Shown in pieces: positions 1 to 4,980 of a stretch of DNA of 6,003 nucleotides. The stretch covers positions 1-6,003 of the forward strand of contig JACQPU010000258.1 of NCBI GenBank assembly GCA_016207365.1, given 5' to 3'. Within the stretch, counting starts at the first letter, position 1, and each line of letters begins with the position of its first letter. The translations under genes and the position numbers were made by a program. A model generated the notes under the pieces. It was not told the DNA's origin, made no database searches, and saw only the letters and a list, made by a program, of their open reading frames with translations. This DNA is from Ignavibacteriales bacterium. GTDB lineage: Bacteria; Bacteroidota; Ignavibacteria; UBA10030.

Positions 1-32
1 GGCGTGGAGGACGGAACACTGTGAGGTTGTAA

Positions 33-56
33 GAAAAAAAATCCCCGCTGAGGGGG
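33..56 (-). terminator. Intrinsic terminator after rpmA
   Basis: On the minus strand a TCCCC / GGGGA stem (arms 52-56 and 41-45, six-base loop) is followed directly by eight T residues (33-40). It begins 15 bases after the rpmA stop codon. A GC stem followed by a T-run is the classic form of a Rho-independent terminator, so it probably ends the rplU-rpmA transcript. The remaining bases 1-32 show nothing I can assign. Confidence 0.85.
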
Positions 57-71
57 ACTTGAGAAGGGACC

Positions 72-329
72 TTAGTTTGCCGAATAGACGCTGATGCGTT
101 TCTTCGCCTTGCCTACGCGCTCGAACCGCACCACCCCGTCGACAAGAGCAAACAACGTATCGTCGCCTCCCAGCCCGACGTTAATGCCGGGTTGGAACTT
201 GGTTCCGCGCTGGCGGACCAAAATGCTTCCGGCTGAAACAGTCTCACCACCAAATGCCTTTACGCCGAGACGCTTGGCCTGACTGTCCCGACCGTTTCGA
301 GAACTTCCACCGCCTTTTTTATGAGCCAT
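72..329 (-). CDS. rpmA: 50S ribosomal protein L27
   Basis: This encodes an 85-residue L27, a protein of the large ribosomal subunit whose N-terminal tail reaches the peptidyl-transferase centre. The N-terminus MAHKKGGGSSRNGRDS and the following KRLGVKAFGG are the diagnostic L27 signature, and the length is normal. The tail begins directly with the mature form, without the cleaved leader known in Firmicutes L27. The start is the ATG at 327-329; a short AGAAG touches the ATG, too close to be a good ribosome binding site. It lies about 100 bases downstream of rplU, the usual partner, with no separate promoter recognised, so it is probably co-transcribed. The gap is filled by seven-base repeats. 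No ysxB-like gene sits between the two, unlike in Bacillus. Confidence 0.98.
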   Translation of the reverse strand: MAHKKGGGSSRNGRDSQAKRLGVKAFGGETVSAGSILVRQRGTKFQPGINVGLGGDDTLFALVDGVVRFERVGKAKKRISVYSAN

Positions 330-350
330 CTTCTAGTAACAAACCAAAAG

Positions 351-385
351 TGAATGGTGAATGGTGAATCGTAAATCGTAGATCC
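351..385. repeat. Heptanucleotide tandem repeat, GTGAATG type
   Basis: Five consecutive seven-base units occur on the plus strand: TGAATGG, TGAATGG, TGAATCG, TAAATCG, TAGATCC. They decay progressively towards the right. The array lies in the rplU-rpmA spacer and ends 21 bases upstream of the rpmA start codon. On the minus strand, which is transcribed, it reads as TTCACCA-like units. A related array lies upstream of the SDR gene at 4157-4191. Tandem heptanucleotides are known in other bacteria, for example the STRR sequences of cyanobacteria. The function here is unknown. Confidence 0.85.
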
Positions 386-390
386 TCCCC

Positions 391-432
391 CTCTGACCTC
401 TGACTTCTGACCTCTGACCTCCGACCTCTGTC
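391..432. repeat. Heptanucleotide tandem repeat, CTCTGAC type
   Basis: Six seven-base units occur on the plus strand: CTCTGAC, CTCTGAC, TTCTGAC, CTCTGAC, CTCCGAC, CTCTGTC. The last unit touches the rplU stop codon. The period is the same as in the neighbouring 351-385 array, but the unit differs and the register is shifted by five bases across a TCCCC linker. Both arrays would be transcribed in the rplU-rpmA mRNA. Confidence 0.88.
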
Positions 433-740
433 TAACCTATCCCCAGAATTTCCAGTTCTGTAAACGCCTGCCGATGCCCCTTGAGCACCTTATATCCCTT
501 TCGCCGCTTCTTCTTGAACACCGTTACTTTGTCGTCCTTACCGTGTCCGAGAACCTTCGCCTCGACCTGAGAACCTCCGACATACGGAGATCCTACCTTT
601 GTCTGGTTGTCATCGCCGACAAGGAGAACCTTGTCAAACGTGAGCTTATTGCCTACCTCGGATTCGATCTTCGGAACCTGAAGTTTGTCGGATTTCGTAA
701 CCTTAAACTGCTGACCGGCAATTTCGACTACTGCGTACAT
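432..740 (-). CDS. rplU: 50S ribosomal protein L21
   Basis: This encodes a 102-residue L21, a 23S rRNA-binding protein of the large subunit. The N-terminus MYAVVEIAGQQFKV and the C-terminal basic block at residues 75-91 (FKKKRRKGYKVLKGHRQ) are the L21 signatures, and the length is typical. The frame stays open upstream to 941, but I chose the ATG at 738-740. The L21 family begins there, and the extension would translate the rplU promoter and two hairpins. No Shine-Dalgarno sequence is visible before this ATG. The gene is first in a two-gene ribosomal operon with rpmA and is transcribed from a promoter at 790-818. Confidence 0.97.
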   Translation of the reverse strand: MYAVVEIAGQQFKVTKSDKLQVPKIESEVGNKLTFDKVLLVGDDNQTKVGSPYVGGSQVEAKVLGHGKDDKVTVFKKKRRKGYKVLKGHRQAFTELEILGIG

Positions 741-789
741 TTCAATGACCCGATATAAAAGGTGGGGGAATCGAATTCTTAGAAAGAAA

Positions 790-818
790 AAGGTAGAAAA
801 AAATGAGCAAAAAGTCAA
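790..818 (-). promoter_or_regulatory. Promoter for rplU-rpmA
   Basis: On the minus strand TTGACT (818-813) is separated by exactly 17 bases from TACCTT (795-790). The region is AT-rich and pyrimidine-rich, as housekeeping promoters often are. The -10 also fits much of the TAnnTTTG box of Bacteroidota, lacking the final G. Transcription would begin near 783, giving a leader of roughly 40 bases before the rplU ATG. It lies downstream of the exporter terminator, so the ribosomal operon should be transcribed independently of the metal operon. Confidence 0.7.
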
Positions 819-835
819 TGAATCTGCACAGCTCA

Positions 836-866
836 ACACGTTGTTCGTGTCGGGGGGATGAACAAC
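836..866. repeat. Two overlapping, mutually exclusive inverted repeats
   Basis: ACACG (836-840) and CGTGT (846-850) form a short palindrome with a five-base centre. Overlapping it, GTTGTTC (840-846) is the exact complement of GAACAAC (860-866). Both cannot pair at once. They sit just upstream of the rplU -35 box, so they could be an operator or an RNA structure in read-through transcripts. No function can be assigned from sequence. Confidence 0.5.
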
Positions 867-867
867 G

Positions 868-912
868 CCTGCCTGCCCGCCAAAAGAGCCGGCGGGTAAA
901 CCGGCAGGCAGG
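868..912. repeat. GC-rich REP-like palindrome
   Basis: CCTGCCTGCC (868-877) is a perfect 10-base inverted repeat of GGCAGGCAGG (903-912). A nested CGCC/GGCG pair (878-881 with 891-894) surrounds a loop containing AAAAGAG. The element lies between the exporter terminator and the rplU promoter. Its arms and loop resemble the hairpin at 5605-5635, which suggests a dispersed palindromic element rather than a gene-specific terminator. No T-run follows on either strand. Confidence 0.65.
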
Positions 913-921
913 AAAAAACAC

Positions 922-966
922 AAAAAAGGACGGATCGACACGAATCCGATTCGTGCTTTTTCCGTC
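922..966 (-). terminator. Strong intrinsic terminator after the metal exporter
   Basis: On the minus strand CACGAAT and ATTCGTG form a seven-pair stem with a three-base loop (939-955). An outer GACGGA/TCCGTC pair (966-961 with 934-929) encloses it, and six T residues follow at 927-922. It begins 22 bases after the ATPase stop codon. This two-tier hairpin with a T-run should end the repressor-exporter transcript. Confidence 0.88.
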
Positions 967-988
967 TCTTTCCGTGTAAACCCGTGGC

Positions 989-3085
989 CTATCCTTTGTT
1001 CGACAACAACCGCATGCTGTTCAGAACGACCACAAGCGTCGCCCCGTCATCGGCCAAAATTGCCAACCACAGGCTTGTCATTCCAAGCACACCCAGAATC
1101 AGAAACACCGCTTTCGTGGTCAGGGCAATGACAATGTTCTGTTTGATGATTGCCAGTGCCCTCTTTCCAAGTCGGATGCTGTAAGGAATGTGAAGAAGAT
1201 CGTCCGACATCAGAACGACGTCCGCGGTTTCAAGAGCCGTATCCGAACCCACGCCGCCCATAGCAATGCCCACGTCTGCCGCCGCCAGCGCAGGTGCGTC
1301 GTTGATTCCATCGCCCACCATCGCAACAGGGCCAAACGTGTTTTTGAGCTTCCGGACAGCCGCCAGTTTGTGCTCCGGAAGAAGCTCCGGTCGCACCTCG
1401 TCGACGCCCAAAGCGGCGCCGACCGACTCGGCGGTTCCGCGATTGTCTCCTGTAAGCAGGACGATCGGAGACACGCCCAGGCCATGGAGATCCTCAATGG
1501 TCTTCCGGCCTTCACGCCTGACTTCGTCGGCAATGCCGATCACGCCTACCGGACCGCGATCATCTGCCAGGACAACCGCTGTCTTTCCCTGCCTTTCCAG
1601 TGAATCCAGCACACCCTCCAGTTCTGGCGTGCAGACACGGAGTTCCTCCATCAAAGGATGGTTCCCAAGGGTGTATCGCGTGCCGTCAACTGTCGCCCTG
1701 ACACCCTTCCCGGGAAGAGCTTCGAAGTCCCCAATATCCGCCCTGAGAACAGGAATTCCCTCCGCCTCAGCCTTTTTGAGAAACGCGTCGGCAAGATGAT
1801 GCTCAGAATGAGCTTCGAGTGCTGCTGAAATGCGCACGATTTCCGACGAGGAAACGGAATTCAGTCTCACAATGTCGGTGACCACCGCCTGCCCGGTTGT
1901 AATGGTTCCCGTCTTGTCGACAGCAATGGCCCGCACGCCGGCAAGATGTTCCAGATGAATGCCTCCCTTGATGAGCACGCCCTTTCTTGCCGCATGGGTT
2001 ACCGCGTTGATGACACTGACAGGTGTCGAAATGACAAGTGCGCATGGGCAGGCGATCACAAGCAGGACAAGCGCCCTGTAAAACCAGGTTTCAAAGCCTC
2101 CTTCGAAGAGAAAGGGCGGAAGGATTGCCACTCCGATGGCAAGAAAGAAGACGGCTGGAGTGTAGGTTCGCGCAAATCGCTCGATGAACGTTTGTGATGG
2201 AGCCTTCTTCGCTTGGGCCTCCTCAACAAGCTGCACGATTCGCGCAATCGTCGAATCCCCCGCTGCCTTGCTCACTCGCACCTCGAGCGCTCCGCGCTGG
2301 TTGATTGAACCGGCATAAACGGCGTCCCCCGCGTTCTTGCCGACAGGAATGGATTCGCCTGTGATGGCCGACTGGTCAACAGAAGAGCTCCCGTCCAGAA
2401 TTACACCGTCAAGCGGAACACGCTCGCCCGGACGGATGATGATCGTTTGGCCTGTGGCAACATCCTCAACAGGCACCACCGTCTCACTGCCGGCAACCCG
2501 GATCGTTGCAGTGGGCGGGGAGAGGTTCATGAGGGATTCGATGGCCCGCCTGCTCCGGTCTGTGGCGAGCGCCTCGAGGAGAAGGGAAACAGCGAACAGG
2601 ACGATGACAGCGGCGCCTTCGGCATGTTCGCCGATGGCAACGGCTCCGATGACGGCAATGGTCATCAGAAAATTCATGTCGAGGGAAAAAGATCTGACGG
2701 CCTTGACCGCCCGGAGGGCAATGCGCCAACCGGAAACCACAATGGCGCTGAGATAGGAAACCGTGGCAACAAGGGCCGGTGCGCCTGAAGCGAAAAGGAT
2801 CAGGCCTGCGATAAACAATGCCGCCCCGGCAAGTGTCTGAAAGAGCAACGAACGCGCGGGCTTCTCTCGACGAACGCTTCGCCCAGACGTGCCTGGGAGG
2901 CCAATTTCCTTGAGGGACTGAAGGATCTGGTTTTCCGGGCATGAGTGCCGGACTTCAATCTTCTTGGTTACGATATGGACCGTCAGGCCGTGGACGCCTT
3001 TCTGAGACTCCAACCGCTTTCGGATGGTGGCCTCCTCGGCTGCACAGCAAAGCCCCGAAACATGGAATGTGGATGTTTTCGTCAT
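989..3085 (-). CDS. zntA: P1B-2-type Zn2+/Cd2+/Pb2+-exporting P-type ATPase
   Basis: This inner-membrane pump of 698 residues couples ATP hydrolysis to export of soft divalent metals. Numbered from the ATG at 3085, it shows an N-terminal heavy-metal-associated domain with Cys13-Cys14-Ala-Ala-Glu17 in place of CxxC, about eight membrane segments (roughly 80-174, 309-357, 646-690), TGES at 242-245, CPC at 346-348, the phosphorylated Asp390 in DKTGT and GDGIND at 591-596. Lys658 and Asp679 align by motif with ZntA Lys693 and Asp714, which points to zinc, cadmium or lead rather than copper. The usual HP motif reads SEHHLA (427-432), so the proline is replaced. A TTG at 3103 overlaps the repressor stop codon and would add six residues; I prefer the ATG, although neither start has a good ribosome binding site. 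The gene is co-transcribed with the repressor. The zntA symbol marks the subfamily; exact metal preference is not shown. Confidence 0.95.
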   Translation of the reverse strand: MTKTSTFHVSGLCCAAEEATIRKRLESQKGVHGLTVHIVTKKIEVRHSCPENQILQSLKEIGLPGTSGRSVRREKPARSLLFQTLAGAALFIAGLILFASGAPALVATVSYLSAIVVSGWRIALRAVKAVRSFSLDMNFLMTIAVIGAVAIGEHAEGAAVIVLFAVSLLLEALATDRSRRAIESLMNLSPPTATIRVAGSETVVPVEDVATGQTIIIRPGERVPLDGVILDGSSSVDQSAITGESIPVGKNAGDAVYAGSINQRGALEVRVSKAAGDSTIARIVQLVEEAQAKKAPSQTFIERFARTYTPAVFFLAIGVAILPPFLFEGGFETWFYRALVLLVIACPCALVISTPVSVINAVTHAARKGVLIKGGIHLEHLAGVRAIAVDKTGTITTGQAVVTDIVRLNSVSSSEIVRISAALEAHSEHHLADAFLKKAEAEGIPVLRADIGDFEALPGKGVRATVDGTRYTLGNHPLMEELRVCTPELEGVLDSLERQGKTAVVLADDRGPVGVIGIADEVRREGRKTIEDLHGLGVSPIVLLTGDNRGTAESVGAALGVDEVRPELLPEHKLAAVRKLKNTFGPVAMVGDGINDAPALAAADVGIAMGGVGSDTALETADVVLMSDDLLHIPYSIRLGKRALAIIKQNIVIALTTKAVFLILGVLGMTSLWLAILADDGATLVVVLNSMRLLSNKG

Positions 3086-3099
3086 TTCTTCTGAAAGGA

Positions 3100-3450
3100 T
3101 CAACCGCGTTCGCTCACATGACGCTCGGCAACCCGGATCAGATCCTCAATGTGCTCGTCATCCAATGAATAAAACACCATCCTGCCATCCTTGCGGTGTT
3201 TGACCAGACGAAGCGTTTTGAGCAAACGCATCTGATGTGACACGGCGGACTCGCTCACGCCAAGCAGGGAGGAAATATCAAGTACGCAGAGCTCGCTGCG
3301 GAGAAGGGCCAGGACGATTGTCAGACGTGTGGGATCGCTGAGGATTTTGAAGGTTTCTGCAAGTCCCTCAACCGCTTCAGGATCTGCAATCGCTTTTCGG
3401 ACGGCGCGTACAGCGGCTGCGTGGTTATGGGAATTCTTTCGCACAAACAC
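3100..3450 (-). CDS. ArsR/SmtB-family metal-sensing repressor
   Basis: This encodes a 116-residue winged-helix repressor of the SmtB/CzrA/ZiaR type, which leaves DNA when it binds zinc or similar ions. The family core LSDPTRLTIVLAL (residues 37-49) leads into ELCVLDIS (53-60) and the recognition helix region SESAVSHQMRLLKTL (66-80). The C-terminal helix has Asp98, His100, His111 and Glu114, exactly the D-x-H-x10-H-x2-E spacing of the SmtB alpha-5 zinc site. Cys55 and Asp58 match the C-x2-D of the SmtB alpha-3N site, and His8 and His10 could contribute, but the second Cys of the CadC type (ELCVCD) is Leu56. The start is the GTG at 3450; a GTG two codons later (3444) has AGG five bases upstream and is a possible alternative. 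It is the first gene of the operon with the exporter and probably represses its own promoter. Confidence 0.94.
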   Translation of the reverse strand: MFVRKNSHNHAAAVRAVRKAIADPEAVEGLAETFKILSDPTRLTIVLALLRSELCVLDISSLLGVSESAVSHQMRLLKTLRLVKHRKDGRMVFYSLDDEHIEDLIRVAERHVSERG

Positions 3451-3470
3451 CTGAGCAATCGTTCAAGTAT
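3447..3470 (-). promoter_or_regulatory. Candidate SmtB/CzrA-type operator
   Basis: A 12+12 inverted repeat matches at 8 of 12 positions. On the minus strand its core is TGAA-N6-CTCA, one base from the TGAA-N6-TTCA core of known SmtB/CzrA operators. It begins two bases after the -10 box and covers the expected transcription start. Repressor bound here would therefore block the operon promoter. It also overlaps the GTG start codon. This is an inference from position and family. Confidence 0.65.
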
Positions 3471-3471
3471 A

Positions 3472-3500
3472 ATTCTACAAAAAAGTTCCCCCCGTGTCAA
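3472..3500 (-). promoter_or_regulatory. Promoter of the repressor-exporter operon
   Basis: On the minus strand a perfect TTGACA (3500-3495) is spaced 17 bases from TAGAAT (3477-3472), five of six matches to the sigma-70 -10 box. Transcription would begin near 3465, leaving a leader of only about 15-20 bases. The -35 box overlaps the TGA stop codon (3499-3497) of the preceding SDR gene. The candidate operator follows directly. Confidence 0.82.
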
Positions 3501-3510
3501 GTGCGGGAAC
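3479..3510 (-). terminator. Intrinsic terminator of the SDR gene, interleaved with a promoter
   Basis: On the minus strand GTTCCC (3510-3505) and GGGAAC (3490-3485) form a six-pair stem, followed by six T residues (3484-3479). The left arm lies in the last codons of the SDR gene. The stop codon and the next operon's -35 box both lie in the 14-base loop, and the T-run lies in the promoter spacer. The stem is modest but the layout is that of a Rho-independent terminator. Confidence 0.65.
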
Positions 3511-4156
3511 GATCCCACGGCCAACGATTCGCGAGAGCGGGGGTTTTCCTGAGGTACGTCGTATTATCGAGTTGAGAAAGCATGAATGAAGCAACGTCGG
3601 CACGCGCGATAGACCTCGTCACAATGTAATGGCCGACGTCCATTCCGTGCTCATGATCGTTCCGTTTTCTTCCATTGGTCAATCGGGCAGGCCTGACAAT
3701 GGTCCACTCCAGATCGCTCTCCCGGATCATCCGTTCCTGACGACCCTTGTCTCGGAAATAGAAGAAGACAACGAAGGGAATGACGAACAGGGTGTAGTAC
3801 AGGCCAAGACGTCCGACGGAGTCCCCAACGCCAAGGGACGTCTCACAAATCAGTCGCCTGACGCCGTACTGCTTCATCGCCTGAATAATGTTTGCGGTTC
3901 CGCGGGAAAGAATGCGGGAAGGTAGCACCCAGCGACGATGGCCGAGGGCACAGAGGACCGCTTCTTGGCCCTGCATGGCAACAGCCACTGTTTTATTCTC
4001 CAGGACGTCGCCTTTGATTGCCCGGAGACGCGGATGCTCAATTCTCAGTCTCTGTGGCCTTCTGGCAAAAGCTGTCACCGAATGCCCCAGCTCAAGAGCC
4101 TGGCGAACAAGCTCCTTCCCGGTACCTCCTGTGGCGCCAATGATCAGCAGATTCAT
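3497..4156 (-). CDS. Atypical-SDR NAD(P)-binding oxidoreductase-like protein (NmrA/BVR-B type)
   Basis: This encodes a 219-residue cytoplasmic Rossmann-fold protein of the NAD(P)H-binding (PF13460-like) group. The N-terminus MNLLIIGATGGTGKELV carries Gly7-x2-Gly10-x2-Gly13 of the dinucleotide site. Arg32-Arg33 after strand 2 suggest NADPH. GD at 49-50 and the late motif WTIVRPARLTNG (151-162), followed by SIARADVASFML (182-193), are typical of the family. I see no clear YxxxK catalytic pair, as is usual in atypical SDRs, so enzyme versus redox-sensor roles stay open and the substrate is unknown. A hydrophobic stretch (about 120-133) is normal for this family. The frame is open to 4264, but the ATG at 4156 is the family start; the extension would run through a promoter and a hairpin. 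No Shine-Dalgarno sequence is visible, and heptad repeats abut the start. Confidence 0.9.
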   Translation of the reverse strand: MNLLIIGATGGTGKELVRQALELGHSVTAFARRPQRLRIEHPRLRAIKGDVLENKTVAVAMQGQEAVLCALGHRRWVLPSRILSRGTANIIQAMKQYGVRRLICETSLGVGDSVGRLGLYYTLFVIPFVVFFYFRDKGRQERMIRESDLEWTIVRPARLTNGRKRNDHEHGMDVGHYIVTRSIARADVASFMLSQLDNTTYLRKTPALANRWPWDRSRT

Positions 4157-4191
4157 CGTGAGAAGTGAATTGGAAACAGTAAACAGTGAAC
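4157..4191. repeat. Degenerate heptanucleotide array before the SDR gene
   Basis: Five seven-base units occur on the plus strand: CGTGAGA, AGTGAAT, TGGAAAC, AGTAAAC, AGTGAAC. They share the GTGAA/GTAAA core of the array at 351-385 and have the same orientation relative to the following gene. The array ends against the ATG of the SDR gene, where a ribosome binding site would be expected. The units are degenerate, but the period of seven is clear. Confidence 0.65.
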
Positions 4192-4219
4192 ATCGCAAAG
4201 TTGTCAGCGATCTGACGGC

Positions 4220-4248
4220 AAGATACACCCCGAGACTGTAGAATGCAA
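4220..4248 (-). promoter_or_regulatory. Candidate promoter of the SDR gene
   Basis: On the minus strand TTGCAT (4248-4243) is spaced 17 bases from TATCTT (4225-4220). The -10 resembles the TACCTT of the rplU promoter (TAnnTT in both). The -35 begins directly after the terminator-like hairpin that follows the YceI gene. Transcription would start near 4213, giving a leader of about 55 bases that contains the heptad array. Confidence 0.5.
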
Positions 4249-4280
4249 ACAGCCCGGATGACATTCGCCACCCGGGCTGT
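4249..4280 (-). terminator. Probable terminator after the YceI gene
   Basis: ACAGCCCGG (4249-4257) pairs perfectly over nine bases with CCGGGCTGT (4272-4280) around a 14-base loop. It begins 31 bases after the YceI stop codon. On the minus strand the tail is TTTGCATTC, a poor T-run, so termination may be partial or the hairpin may serve as a 3' stabiliser. Confidence 0.6.
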
Positions 4281-4311
4281 AAAGGAACGATCTGCGCAAA
4301 ATCTGCATCAA

Positions 4312-4857
4312 TCAGGCTTCAACAAGTTCCTGCACCTGGACAAACTCCGCATGGATCTCAAACCGGACTTCATTGCTTACTACCACGCCGCCCGTCTCGG
4401 TCAGTGCGTTCCACTGAAGACCGTAATCAAACCGGTTCAGCTTTCCGGTAATCTCGAATCCTGCGACCTGACTGCCATCGCCAAGACCTGCAACAGTTCC
4501 GTTGTAGATAACATCGAGCGTCACTTCTTTCGTCGTCCCGCGAAGGGTCAGATTTCCCGTCACCTTCAATTCGAAGTCGGAAACCTTTTCGACTGAGGTT
4601 GACGTGAAGGACAGCTTAGGGTACCTGGCCACATCGAAGAAATCGGGAGATTTCAAATGGCCATCCCTCTGTTCATTGTTTGTTCTGATGCCGGCGACGT
4701 CGGCTTCAAACGTGATCTTCGCATCGCTGAAGTCGTCCTGCTCCGCCTCGATCATTGCGTCAAACGAGCTGAACCGGCCCGTGACGGTTGAAACAACCAG
4801 GTGCTTAACCTTAAAACTCACCTCGGAATGTGCCGGATCGATTTTCCATTGTGCCAT
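4312..4857 (-). CDS. YceI-family lipocalin-like protein, cytoplasmic form
   Basis: This encodes a 181-residue YceI-like beta-barrel. Members of the family form a lipocalin-like fold, and a Thermus homologue binds a polyprenyl lipid, but the physiological role is generally unclear. The sequence shows the N-terminal IDPAHSEVSFKVKHL (6-20), the conserved block RDGHLKSPDFFDVARYP (64-80), LTLRGTTKEV (103-112) and NRFDYGL (141-147), all YceI hallmarks. The length is typical for the domain alone. There is no signal peptide, unlike periplasmic E. coli YceI, so it should remain in the cytoplasm. The ATG at 4857 is supported by an upstream AAGGA; the frame is open to 4941, but that extension has no family similarity. 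It lies 123 bases downstream of a Crp/Fnr-like regulator on the same strand, with a palindrome between them. It could be a target of that regulator or co-transcribed with it. Confidence 0.94.
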   Translation of the reverse strand: MAQWKIDPAHSEVSFKVKHLVVSTVTGRFSSFDAMIEAEQDDFSDAKITFEADVAGIRTNNEQRDGHLKSPDFFDVARYPKLSFTSTSVEKVSDFELKVTGNLTLRGTTKEVTLDVIYNGTVAGLGDGSQVAGFEITGKLNRFDYGLQWNALTETGGVVVSNEVRFEIHAEFVQVQELVEA

Positions 4858-4865
4858 GACGTGAT

Positions 4866-4870
4866 TCCTT
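4866..4870 (-). promoter_or_regulatory. Ribosome binding site of the YceI gene
   Basis: AAGGA on the minus strand lies eight bases before the ATG at 4857. It is the clearest Shine-Dalgarno sequence in the window and fixes the start of this gene in preference to the longer open frame. Confidence 0.75.
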
Positions 4871-4879
4871 TCTGAATGA

Positions 4880-4907
4880 ATGGTACTGTGATAACGAACG
4901 ATATCAA
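4880..4907 (-). promoter_or_regulatory. Possible YceI promoter with a palindromic operator
   Basis: On the minus strand TTGATA (4907-4902) is spaced 16 bases from TACCAT (4885-4880), a weak promoter match. Within it TGATA (4906-4902) and TATCA (4893-4889) form a perfect inverted repeat with an eight-base spacer. The half-site resembles the TTGAT half-site of Fnr-type boxes, although spacing differs from the canonical four bases. The neighbouring Crp/Fnr-like regulator is a plausible but unproven ligand. Confidence 0.35.
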
Positions 4908-4980
4908 TATACCATCTTGAGGAGCCCCGGCGCATTCCCATGCGCGAAGAAATTGGATGAACCTATGGTAAGATGTTTCG

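Noticed and set aside
351..432. CRISPR array
   Set aside because: The repeat unit is only seven bases without unique spacers, and there are no cas genes in the window.
741..789. L21-type autoregulatory leader RNA
   Set aside because: The predicted leader is only about 40 bases, is rich in pyrimidines and AT, and shows no stable structure resembling known ribosomal protein leaders.
741..941. N-terminal extension of L21 by 67 residues in the same open frame
   Set aside because: L21 begins at MYAVVEIAG; the extension has low-complexity sequence and covers the rplU promoter and two hairpins.
1190..1799. Long plus-strand open frames opposite the ATPase gene
   Set aside because: They are antisense to a clearly coding, motif-rich ATPase and show no recognisable domain; GC-rich coding DNA often gives such frames.
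4157..4264. Extended start for the SDR protein
   Set aside because: The Rossmann strand begins at MNLLIIGATGG; the extra 36 residues would translate the heptad array, a promoter and the YceI terminator hairpin.
4858..4941. Extended start for the YceI protein, including a possible leader peptide
   Set aside because: The extra residues are polar and basic, show no signal peptide, and a good AAGGA precedes the ATG at 4857.
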